A DNA stretch of 64,000 bases from Lineus longissimus. Its lineage: Eukaryota; Nemertea; Pilidiophora; Heteronemertea; Lineidae. Position numbers and translations under genes: made by a program. Shown one piece after another: positions 10,501 to 22,500 of the stretch. Every line of letters starts with the position of its first letter. Position 1 is the stretch's first letter. The stretch lies in assembly GCF_910592395.1 (NCBI RefSeq), contig NC_088308.1, positions 23,389,501 to 23,453,500 of the forward strand, given 5' to 3'. The notes under the pieces are model-generated. The model worked only from the letters and a program-made list of their open reading frames with translations, was not told the DNA's origin and made no database searches.

Positions 10501-13500
10501 ATTACCACTTAGAAACACTCAGAGGAAAGAAGGAATTATGATTGCTCATTTTCTTCTCCTTCAGCATTCTCTCTCCACTTGTAGGTGTTATTTTTCAGGG
10601 AGTATGCCTCCTCCAAGTGTGATGAGCCTTGCCGATGATCTCCCAAGCTCAAAGAATGAAAGGTCAAATGCTAAACCCTTAAATCATCATGCATTTTTCA
10701 TACTAAAAAATGGCCATAAATGAACTTCATCATCAAAGTTTCAAATATATAAGCTCACCTACTACATATACTGGTAGTTTGACAATTAGGGGCACAAACC
10801 AACTGTCTGAAAACAAGATATTAACAGGGAATAAAATCAATTTAAAACACTGACTTTGCTCAAGGTCATAAGCGAGTGGCAGGAGTGCATGATCCGACTT
10901 GTGAAGTTTGGAGTCTTGCCATGATAGTCTTGATTAAGGCCAATCCAAAACCTTTCTTGATATTTGGTATTAAGTGACTTGGTTGAGGGCACGAGAAAGT
11001 GTTTTACTATCCATATTGGGCCTAGGAATAATACCATTATGAATTGAGGCCTTTTGCTGGTATTCAACTACTGACAATAATTGAGGCCTGGCCTATTGAG
11101 AGACCAATCAATAGGGATTATTGTGTTTTATGTCACATCTGGTCACTATTGATTGGCAAGTATTGCAAGTATAAACTAACCAACTCCAAACATCACAGGC
11201 CTCCATAGCTCAGGGGTTAGAGCACTGGTCTTGTAAACCAGGGGTCGAGAGTTCAAATCTCTCTGGGGGCTACATTTTTATATATCTCAAAATATCTCCT
11301 TTTTTTTTTAATATTTGAAAATGATTTCAGAATCAACTAGTTTTTGTAGGAAAGATTTTAATTTATTTTTCAGAATATATAAAAGCCATGTTCAAGCTCA
11401 CCTATCAAGGCTTATATCGGCCAAAGAACAACGTCCCAGCCTGAAAATTATGGCAAGCTTATATCAAAAACCAATCATAAAGTGATAAATAATGGTAATC
11501 TTTAATGATTTAATCAATGTTCAATTTCATCCAGTTGTTATGAATTAACTGTTCTCCAGTAAAGATTAATTCAGATACAGCATTTTTGTGTATATGTCAC
11601 ATGACACACCCTGAACCACAGAATATTCACAATGAATCGTTATTTATGAAATATCTTATCTTTATCATTTTTATAATATTAATAGATCTACATATCATTT
11701 TGACCTCACCTTCTACAAATATCATAGGTGCCACAATTTGGCAAACAGTGTGTTCTGTCATTTGGTTCCATGATATCAGCCAGAGAACACCGTCCTTGCC
11801 TTAGATGGACAGAAGTGATAGAATAAGTGATATGATGACAGCATACGTTTGGTCTTTTAAGTTCGTTATAGCATTAATAAGATTGTAATACTAGCCACAA
11901 GAAAAAAGAAAGGCTTTTAAAGTCAGTCTGAGACAATTTGAAAACCTCAGCTAACTCGCATCTCCCGCAAAATTATTTGTGAAAAGAATCGAAAGATGCT
12001 GCAGAAGTTACTGACGCACAGTCACAACGTCAGACACCAAGACTGAAAAGTTCTTGCATCAAGACAGTGAACCTCACCTGGTGCAGTAAGATTGAGTTTT
12101 ACAATCTGGTAAACAGTCGCGAAAGATATCAGTTCTGAAAGAAAGTGTAAAAGACATGTCAATGACGACAGAGGAAAAGCAGACCAGAGAGAAAATGCAA
12201 TGAAGGCTGAAGTCAATCAAAGAAAAAGAAATGGTAAAGTATAAAAGAAACACCTCCAGAAATATCATATAGTGAGAGAACCTTCTATCAAATCATCAGA
12301 GCACCAAATTTCACCTTGCCAAGAACTTTGTCCAATAACCACACAAAATTAAGTAACGAATGAACACAAATCCGAACAGACCAGTCAGCATCCTGAAAAT
12401 ATGTTCTCATAAAAACAAGACGAGAAGAATGCATGCAAATCCCAATGAAGGAGTTGTATCTATATTCTGAAAGCTAACCTCGGAGATGAAGGCCTGTAAA
12501 GGGTGCAATGTTCATCGCTGAAATAAAGGGCAGTTGGAAGTTAGTAAAACAGAAGGAATGCTCAATGGTATAGATATTTTGCATTAGCCCATCAATTAAT
12601 CAGTGGCGTAAACATTGTGTGAAAACTTGATGTTAATTATAATAATGGCAGTTTCATGACATGAAAGTGAAGAATGGAAAAATTTTAAAAGTATAGTTTT
12701 CTAACATACTGGCCAACAAAAGAACACCAAAATCAACTGAGATGATAAAATATGCCCACTTTAATTTTGAAATATCCTTGTTGACAATCATGGGACTTGA
12801 GGAAGTGCATTGGCACTAAACTGAAAGACAGAAGGGTGATGCAGGGTCCACTCACCTACTAAAAGCAGTCCAAGTAGGGAATGAATAAGGGGCAGTTGGC
12901 ACTGGCCTATGAAATGAAGACAAAAAGTGCATGAAAAAGTGAACAGAGCAATGTAGATCTGTCATCGGTGATGATGAAATATTTGTGGTGAGCCGTACTG
13001 TACAACAGACAACAGCAAACAGCACTGGATGTCAGTCCTTTAGCAATGCAGTCCAAGACAGAAGTAAGATCCATCAAAAGCCTTCAACAGGGAGGATTGA
13101 CAACACACAACCAACATCATTTCATCCATTCCAAGTGCCAGACAATAGTGGTATTGATCATGACAGCAGATTAAATCACAAAATCTTGGTACCAGTAGGT
13201 CTCCATGATGACTGCCACCGAACTGAAGCCTCACCTAGGGATGCTACACTGGTAGTCCTCATCGATAGAAGATGCAACTGAAATGTGATTGCTGGAAAGT
13301 GGAGAATGAGAGATAGAGGAGAAAGAGATAGACAGATAGAAGTCAAACTACAAGAGGGGAAGACAATCTTCTTCACAGATAAGCTTGGCAGTGCAACACT
13401 TTCGATTGGTAAAATGAGTGTGTCACAAGGTCGTCAAGTGAGGTGGACGGGTAACATTCCTGAGCTGTTTGAATTGTTGACCTCATGCAAGTCTCACCTA

Positions 13501-16500
13501 TTGGCAGCATCAGTAATATCATGATAGTCCTTCGTAAAAAGGTGGTTTATTTCTGCATAGTCATTCTCCACAGGGTGGTGCATGGTATGGTGGGTCTTGA
13601 CACTGGAGTATGCGTCTGCATGTGTCCCTGTGATATTTAGAGGTCGAGGATGTGAGTGATCTATGAATCGGTGTGTATCCCTCACATGGTGGGTCTCCTC
13701 GATTGGGTTCGTCTCCTCAGCATGGTGGAGCTTTATGACCGGAGGGGTCCTCAATGGAGGAGGCCGAGTATGGTGCTCCCTTATAACACGGGTGTCTGTG
13801 ACTGGATGGTGTTCTTTGATGTGATTTATCTCCAAGGACGGATGGTGCTCTTTTACGACATTGACTTTTCCTTTGACAACATGGTGCTCTTCAGGAGCAT
13901 GGGGAATTACATATGGGCGAGTCTCTAGCATTGACTGATGTTCCTTTACAATGTGATTATCATGGTGATGTTCCCGTACATGATGGTTTTCGACCACATG
14001 GTGTTTCACAGCGCTGGAATAAGCAAGGACAGAGATAGATGTAAATGTAGCATAGAAGAAGAGGAAAGATTGCCTGGCTTCCCATGAATTGAGTGACTTT
14101 ACAATTTGAAGTGATACCTGCACCGAAAAAAGTTTCACTGAACATTTTTTAGTCAGCCATGGTACATGTAGTCCCCTGATAAAGAGTTGGTAACGAAAGC
14201 CAAAGGATGACAGGGTGGGTTGAAGCAAAATGGCTGTCTGCCAATTACATGTATAGGTTAATAAGTCCACAATAAGAATTATCTTAATGGCAGAAGTAAA
14301 ACTACAATATCCAAGTCTCTCCTATAATCCTGCACAATCTGAACAAAGATTTTGTGGCTGAAAATGAAAATGAGATTAGTTGACAAGATAACCAGATAAG
14401 AGCTGACTATTTCCCTCACTCGGAAATTGAGCTTCTACTTGTCGCAAGATAATTTGGCAAACAATCATCATAGATGATTAGTAAAAGTTCAATGAAATTC
14501 TAAAAACCTCATGCACATAAATGTAATGCAAACATATTCAAATCAAAAACAAAACAAACAATTTAATATCAGAACAGTAACATGAAACATTCAAACACTG
14601 AATGACCAACAAACAGAACTTCGTCTTCATTCTCTGACCCTCACCCCTCAGTATAAGTGTACACTATCCTCCTTTTCCTACTCAGAGGTCTGGTGCTGCT
14701 TATTCCAGTACTGAGAGTACTGCACACACTGAAAATAATGCAAACGAGACATACACGTAGAAAAAGTGTACTTTGAAAAGAGGAAAAAACTAGAAGGAAT
14801 TTGTAAGATAGAAGGTAAAGCAAATGATAAATCACCAGAAAAAGCTTGAGGCCAGTTTTGTTCTGAAATCTCCCTGGTTCACTCAAATAATTCTTTAAAA
14901 AAACACTAACATTTAAAAAAATGCAAAAAAGGCTAGACATGACATTTTCCCAATGAGCAAGGCATGAATTGTGAGACTTCCTCTCACCTCTTTGGCTCAT
15001 TTTTTATGAATATACAGCTATCAAGACTCACGCTGGGGAAGGAAAAAGGACAGGAAAGGTATGAGGAGAAATTGGTTTTTTTAAATCTTCAAAGGATCAA
15101 CAGACAAACAGTGAATTAAAACTCAAATCTTGCAAACTGATTTCTACTTGGAAATTTAGAAAAAAACTGGCACCTTTTCGTGGTCAATATATAAATAAAC
15201 CTCACTTCAATACAGGACATCTGTCAGTCTCTTTCAACTGCAGCACCATACACTGTGCAGAAATTGAATATTCATGCAATTTTGAGTCTTACCTGTCCTG
15301 GTCTTCTTCTTTTGCCCAATTATTTTGGTAAGTCTCCAACCAGATTGGATTTGATCTGAAAGACAAATATCACAGGTTAAAAAAGGTAATCAACATATTT
15401 ATTCTCTGCATGATTTAACTGCATGAAAAACAAAACTTTTCTGAAAGACCTCCTACCAGCAGATTTGATCTAAGATACTGTCTTGGCGCATGAAGTAAGA
15501 ATGTGCGGCGCAACATGTACAGTGTTGTCGTGAAAAGCACTGATGGGGCTTCTTATGTTGATGCAGAATACAGACCAACACTTGCATCTTCAAACTCTTC
15601 ATTCCACAAGTTATTAGGTCACAACAAGCTTCTCTTCTTTTCTGATTCAAACTTGAAAACATCATCAAACAAGAACAAACTTGTCTTTTGAATGAAGATC
15701 TTGAACAAATTCTTAGAGACAACGGATATTTGAAAGATACAACAAACCACAACATGATATCTGATTCCCAAAATGTCAGGAAGTTACACTATGCTATATT
15801 ACATAATGAATCAACAGGCCATGAATACGACATATGTTATCAAACCGAATAGTGGATGAGAACAAGGTAACATCGGTAGAGTATAGGAACCTGTGACAAA
15901 GATACTTATAACTGTGAGAGAGGACAACATTTGCTCAAGTTCTGTCTGTTTGTAGTGAACCACTAATTGTCCTATTAATAGAGGTGTCTGCTGTAGGCAC
16001 CTCTGTTGAGAGGGCACCCTGTCTACAATGAAACAACAAAGACTCACAATACACTCATGCAGTGAGTAAAACAGAACATTTCAAGTTATTTTCAGTTAAG
16101 AATGGCATACGTGTACCTCCAATTTTGACAATCAGTGCAATTTTCTTTTGACAACATTGGATGCAGAAACAGCCAAGATTTACCCTAAAATCTAGTGGCA
16201 TGATCCATGGGTGGGTGGTGGTTACTAAGAAATGAAATTAATGGAACCTAAGTTTTAATCAGACTAACAAAACATAAAGCTTCATGCAATATGTGATTAT
16301 ACTGCTTTTATTTATATCCAGTGAATGTATCCTACAAAAAGCTTTATTATCAGTCCAACATGGTTGAATATGACAACAAACATTCAGACGTCATCTTGGA
16401 TGGTCAATGTCAATCATAAGGGTTACTGTTGTGACCTATCATCATCTTCTCAGTCAAACCAATTGCTCAGTAACATGAGCTAGTTCTCTCAGCTCTTCTA

Positions 16501-19500
16501 GTTCATCAGTCAAAGCTTTCTCAGTCAGTAACCTCCATGTATCTATAGGCCTAGACCTCTGAATCCTACTTTTCCAATATCAAACAGCACAGTTTCATTC
16601 TATTATAACAAGTTGTTTTCAATCTCATGAATCAATGGGAGAAGTCTTATCATTGAGGAAGCTACTGTTGGGAATTCCAAAATGCAATCTATTACCCAGC
16701 ACCTCATAAATCAGCCATAACTGCGCAGAACGGTGTACAGGTGGTACAGGCTACAGCAACAAAATCAAGAGCAAATCAATACAAAAGAACTGTTTACAAA
16801 TAAACCAAAGAATGGAAGTAAAAAGCATTTATAAAAGTAAAAGAAACGTTTCACCAAAGAACCGACTTATGTTTCTAACTATTATATGTCAAAGATTGTC
16901 AATGATGGCTAGGTTGGTCCATGGAATCACTATCTAACATCAAAGCAAAAATAACAGGTATGATCAAGACCTCACGCAGTACTCAACAGAACAACTTTGG
17001 CAATACTTGGGAATCCACAAAGCAGGTAAAAATGGACTAAATCTCTCTTTAAATCAACCCAAACGATGGTAAAGCCAAGGGCTCAGAAAAAATCTTCCAA
17101 CTCTATTTGTCCAACTATACTGCCATAGCAGGTACCAAAACTCTTACATTCAGAAAAGATTACAAGGATGTGAGTAAATTGAAATTTTAAAGTAGTAAAA
17201 TATTGCGCTTAATATATCTGCCGCTTATAGTCATCAGTGAAAAGACGACAAGGACAATTTCTACTGATGATGACACTGGGCTGCAATAGGCACATGAGTT
17301 TGGCCAACCTAGTTTAAACCTTGTAACATGGATAAGAAGGAAATACTCAAAAGTTTCAACTTACTCACTAACACCCCTGGAACAGAATTTTCAAAAGTTT
17401 TATAGGATATTTTTGCCCAAAAAACCAAGATGTGTCATAGATAGAGCTGACAATCTTTGTATTTGAAGAGGCAAATTTCCAAATTATTGCACATCACCTG
17501 AGGAATATGCAGCAAATTGCACTGAAATCTTCATTATGAAAGAATTATTGAAAATGAGAGGGATCTCATAGGGCAAATGAAAACCTGCCTCTTCTTTCCA
17601 ATGATACTATAATGAATATGATACTATGCAGTATAGATACGGCAGATGACAGACTAGTAGAAATCTCCAGTAGTTTACCTTTGGGCACATACTAACGGGG
17701 AAGGGGGTATGCTTAATGTACTCTGCCTTGTACTGTATAAGTGGAAACAATGTTTTAAATATGTTTTATGCAATCCTTAACGAATGACCTTATTCAAAAG
17801 CCTCTTTGGGGGTTCCAAATTCAGAAATATGAGTCGACTTCAGAGATTGATCCTTTTCTTTTATTTGCAACAGACATACATCCCTTAAACAAAGCAACCT
17901 CTGGTCATTTCAATTTCAATTGGCAGCAATATTTTTTTGGAGTTGGTGTCAAATATGTGTTTAAAATTAAATATGCCATATTTTGAGAAGAGATGACAGA
18001 GAATACCTAGGCTAATACGGACAGTTCCACACAAATATTTACACTTCTCCAACCACCCAGCTGGTAAGATGCTAAAGGAACTCATCCTTAGATGGCACTT
18101 GCTTTGATAGCTCAGCCCCCATATCCCCATAACCCTTCTTTCTGTCATAGTAGACACCACCTCAAGATGAGTTTCTTGCGAAAAAAGGGCGTACAGAAAG
18201 TAGGAATGGATTTCTGAATTTGGAACCCACTTATCCATGATGACTCCATTAGCAATGGGCATTATGTTTTCACCGCAGCTGAAGTAAACAAAAGGCTGTT
18301 CATTCAGCTCAAATGCAAACACTTGATCAGCTCTGCTGCGCCTAAATAGCAAAATGATACAAAAAAATCACCAACAATTCATTTACAAATAAGTTTCACA
18401 TAAAAGGTCACGGTTAAGCATTAAACAGTGTGTTTCCTTTTCACGTCAAAAGCTCCAAAAGGATACAGATGATGATAATTCACAGAGGCATCGGCTTTGC
18501 ACACAGCATACACAAAGTAATTCTTGCACTGATGTTTCCTGCCACATTCACATAAGAATTCAAGGCAGGAGTCCCTATCCTACTTAAAAACTAACTCCAA
18601 GCAGCATCTTGTTCGGACACCATCTTTCAGGAGACCTTCTTACGGTTACATTAAGAACTGAAACACTTACCCCTCATAAGTGTGGAGATTTGTCCCAGGC
18701 ATCTCGAGGCGATTTAGACCAGATTCTTTGGACCCTGGAATGAGAAGCAAGTTGAAACTTATCAACTGGTTGCTGTTTGAAGTCAGTTCAAAAACATTTC
18801 TTCATATTGCGCTGAATCATTTGCCATTCCACCACAGGTTGCATTCCAAATGTTCTATGCAACTCAATGTGTAGGTCATCAAATGGTTATCTTCCAAAGC
18901 AATGTAAAAGAGTGAAGATTCGCAAAGATACAAGAGGTCAAGACCTGAAAGACCAAAAGTACAACGACACAACATCCGTGATTGTGCACATCACATCTGA
19001 AACAAACCAAACATGCTGTTAGTACCACTCCAATGCTCCACTAAGGTTTAATCAAAGGTCTGAAAGCCAGATTCTAGAGATGCAATTCGACCCAAATGAA
19101 TGTGACTTATGAGTCATTGAGATGAAACCTTTCAGAGTCTCACCAATCCAAATTTGGATCAACCTTTGACTGCAATTGATTGAGACAACAGAGAGAACGA
19201 CATGGTTACTTCTATCATTGAACAGATTCACAACACAACTCTCTGATAAAACTAGTACAAGTGGTAAAAATATCATCGGAGCTAGTTAAGACATGGGAAT
19301 GAATTCCTCCAGAGCCATAAAACTCTCAGAGAGGCAAAGAAATCCAACATCAGATTTCTGCTTTGCAGGTCCAATTTAGAATCAACTGATCATCATTAAA
19401 AATCAACCACAGACAGACAGCAACAAAAGTGAGTCTCACCATTGAGCAATCTCAAGGACGGAATTTCCAATGACAAGAAATATAACAATATGGAAGCGTC

Positions 19501-22500
19501 CACAATAACAACAAGAGTCGACTTATCAGTGTTTAGGGAGGAGACATGAATCACAACAAAAAATATCTCCGAGATCAGTGACAAATGATGAGAAGAGACA
19601 GAGTTCACAACATTTTCTGTCCACAGTATAAAGAGACATCAACATGCAGATAATTGATGACTTTACCATCATAACCATAGTTGGAGTATGTCGGTCTTCT
19701 GCAGGGGGCAGTGACATCAGGGGAATAGCGATGAGGGTACTCTCCAGTCGAATGGCTCATATCATCATTGAATGTCTCATGGGGACTTTGGCGATTGTAG
19801 TTGCTATGGGGATTATGATTGCTATGGGGACTGCTTTTGCCAAGATGGCTGTGCATTGAACCCATTGGATATTCTCCCATGTCACTATGGTAACTACTAG
19901 GGCGACTCGATGGCTTGCTCTCCCTGGCTTCCCTCATATATCTATTCAGATCATTTTCCTGATATCTCGGCTGGTAATCAGGAGGGTACTCATTTCTGTT
20001 GTCATGGTAACTGTACTGGTTGCCAGGGTAACTGTTACGGTTTCCAGGGTAGTTATTTTTAAGTTCTGAAAAACTATTTCTGTCACCAGGGGGGACATTT
20101 TTTATTTCTGCCATACTATTGCGGTTACCAGGGTGGCCATTTTTGAGTGTTGGGTAATCAAGATGAGTACTCAGAGTTGGGTACTCTTGATTATATTTTG
20201 AAGGTGAATCGTGGTGTGCCTTGTCATTGTCGTGATGGTCCTTGGGCGGGAGGTAGGGCTCACGTTTTCCTGGTCCATCTTGATACCAAATGGAAGCAAA
20301 ATGTCAGTTTTTGAGGAATATAAAATCACTGTTATATGCTGATATATACAATGGATAAAATTGCTAGCTGTTGAGAAATGTTTGCTTACATTGATCAGGC
20401 TGCTGAAGTTGTTTAAAGGCTGATAGTGATATTCTAGAGGAGCGGTTACAGATGGTAATCTGTCTGAAACTTGCTTGGTTCAAGTCAAGAGACAACGGTC
20501 TATAGACAGAACAATTCTAAAATGAGGTAACTCACCGAAAGCCATAGCTGTTGCAGCTCGCAGCTTCCGCTTGTATCTGGAAAGAAGATAAACACGAAAT
20601 ATAGAATACAGCATGTTTCCAAGTTTAAACAAACAACACTATTCTTTTCTCACAGTTTCCATTTATTTTACAAAACCAGCTTAGAACGATTGCAGTTTTT
20701 AATCCAGGTTAATAGCACAATGATAATAGACACTTACTTCCTCCGACAACAAAAGCAGATCAAACACGTCACAATGAGAAAGATGCCCAGTATAATAGCT
20801 ACAAGACCAAGTGCCAGCTTAAAGTCCTTGACACTGTCCTTCTCCGTGACTGGTGGAACTGCAAGCTGAAAAGAAACACAAAAAAGTTTTGAGGAAATGG
20901 AATCTATTACTTGTACCAAGAATAAGTATTAATTGTTCAGCAGAACAAAGTGTTTTGATGGCAAAACGGTTATATGGCAAAAGAAACTGACTTTCAACTT
21001 GAGCGGAGTGACGGATGGGAAGTACAGAATATCTTTTGATATTTTGAACTAACAACAAATCCACTATTTGATTCAGTCATCGAAGTGTCAGCCATGAATC
21101 TTATAGGTCACCTGACTGAACTTACCACAATTTTGATGATGTTGTATTTATTGAAGAACTTGATGAGATCGTCATAATTCTGGTCAATCAGGCTAAAAAT
21201 GGAAAGAAACATCTATGTGAAAACATCAATGAGTAAATCCTGACCATTGGGAGACATCATTCTCATGCAAAAGAAGCCATGGTATGAACAGTCACAGACT
21301 TCGTGCTTGATATGTCTATTTTCAAAAGTTTTTGAAGTACAAAATGTTATTCATGACAAATCATGGGGCAGCAGCAAAATGTGTTCTTGTGACTACTACA
21401 CTGGTGCTCGGTTGACATCGGGACAGATTCTTGAGACTAGCTCATATTAAACCAAGAAGCCTGCTTTATACTTACTCTAGAACTGTTCGAGCAGGCATGA
21501 TCTCTCCTGTGGAATTGTTGACAGCATGGAAAAACAGGTCAGTCCTGGTAAAGAGAATAATCAGCATCACACCATGGTAGGCACACTGAATTATTCACTA
21601 GTATGGGCTCTTACCTACTGTTAGCAACCACAACATATGACCATAAAATATTGATATCACAAGTATTTAGGGAGGGCAGAGGTTGACATCATAAAATTAG
21701 AAAACAAACCCTCTGATTGAATTAAGGAGTTGATACATAAAACAGTGATTTCGATTAAGGTTCATAAAGTGACTCCAAAGGCTAAAGATATCTGATAAGA
21801 TCTCTCTTTGACCACTGTCTCCAGTCTAAGAGCACTCAGATATAGAGAAGACTTTTTTGACACATTTCAAACTAAGATGAGATACTCACAATTTGTCATT
21901 CGATTTACCGTCATCATCTTTATGAGTGGTTATCATATCAACATTGATGCGGGCCTTGATGATATTTGACAAAAACCTGAAAGAGAAACCTCATGACAGA
22001 TGATTTTGTAGCGATGAAAGCATCTATTTCTCAGTTGAACATCACACCAACTGAAGGAAAAATACGCAATGGCCAAGCCAACATTAGTTGATCTCAAATA
22101 AGTCCTTAAAACTTACGCAGCAAATTCATCCTTTATCTTCCCGATAGCCTCGGTATCAGCTCGGAAAACACCCTTGAGACGCTGGTTAGCATTCAACATG
22201 TAGATCTGAAGAAAGAAAATTTTAATTAACGAATGCTATCACAAAAGGCCAAAGTTCAGCTGGTCATATCTGGTCCAAGAAATTGAAGTTGACTGGAATG
22301 CGTTCTCCAACTGAATATTCAAAGACACATCTTTACATTGCACAGATCCAAATCCTGAGGCTGAAAAATATTAAACTGTATACATTCGTATCTCAGTTTG
22401 TCATGACAACTTGATTGAGTTTGTTGTCAGGAAGATTCATAGTAATATCGAGCCCTCTACTGTGACCCTCAGACTAACACACATCCTAATACTTACCCAC

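Noticed and set aside
11586-11804. 72-codon plus-strand ORF
   Set aside because: Low-complexity hydrophobic translation of AT-rich DNA, antisense to cassette exon g.
13656-13928. 90-codon plus-strand ORF
   Set aside because: Antisense of the His-rich exon; no independent signal.
17498-17521. 24-nt phase-2/2 candidate microexon (AICCIFL)
   Set aside because: The donor is GTGATG, weaker than the array donors, and it lies 2 kb from the other cassettes. Kept out for lack of support.
17885-18352. 155-codon minus-strand open frame with an AG acceptor at its start
   Set aside because: Any donor I can use leaves phase 1 or 0, which cannot join the phase-2 exon at 15355. There is no recognisable domain, and one such ORF is expected by chance in 64 kb of six-frame sequence.
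19130-19190. Possible tail exon with GTGAGA donor
   Set aside because: The phase-1 frame needed between 19667 and 18734 has a stop, and other frames do not match the outgoing phase.
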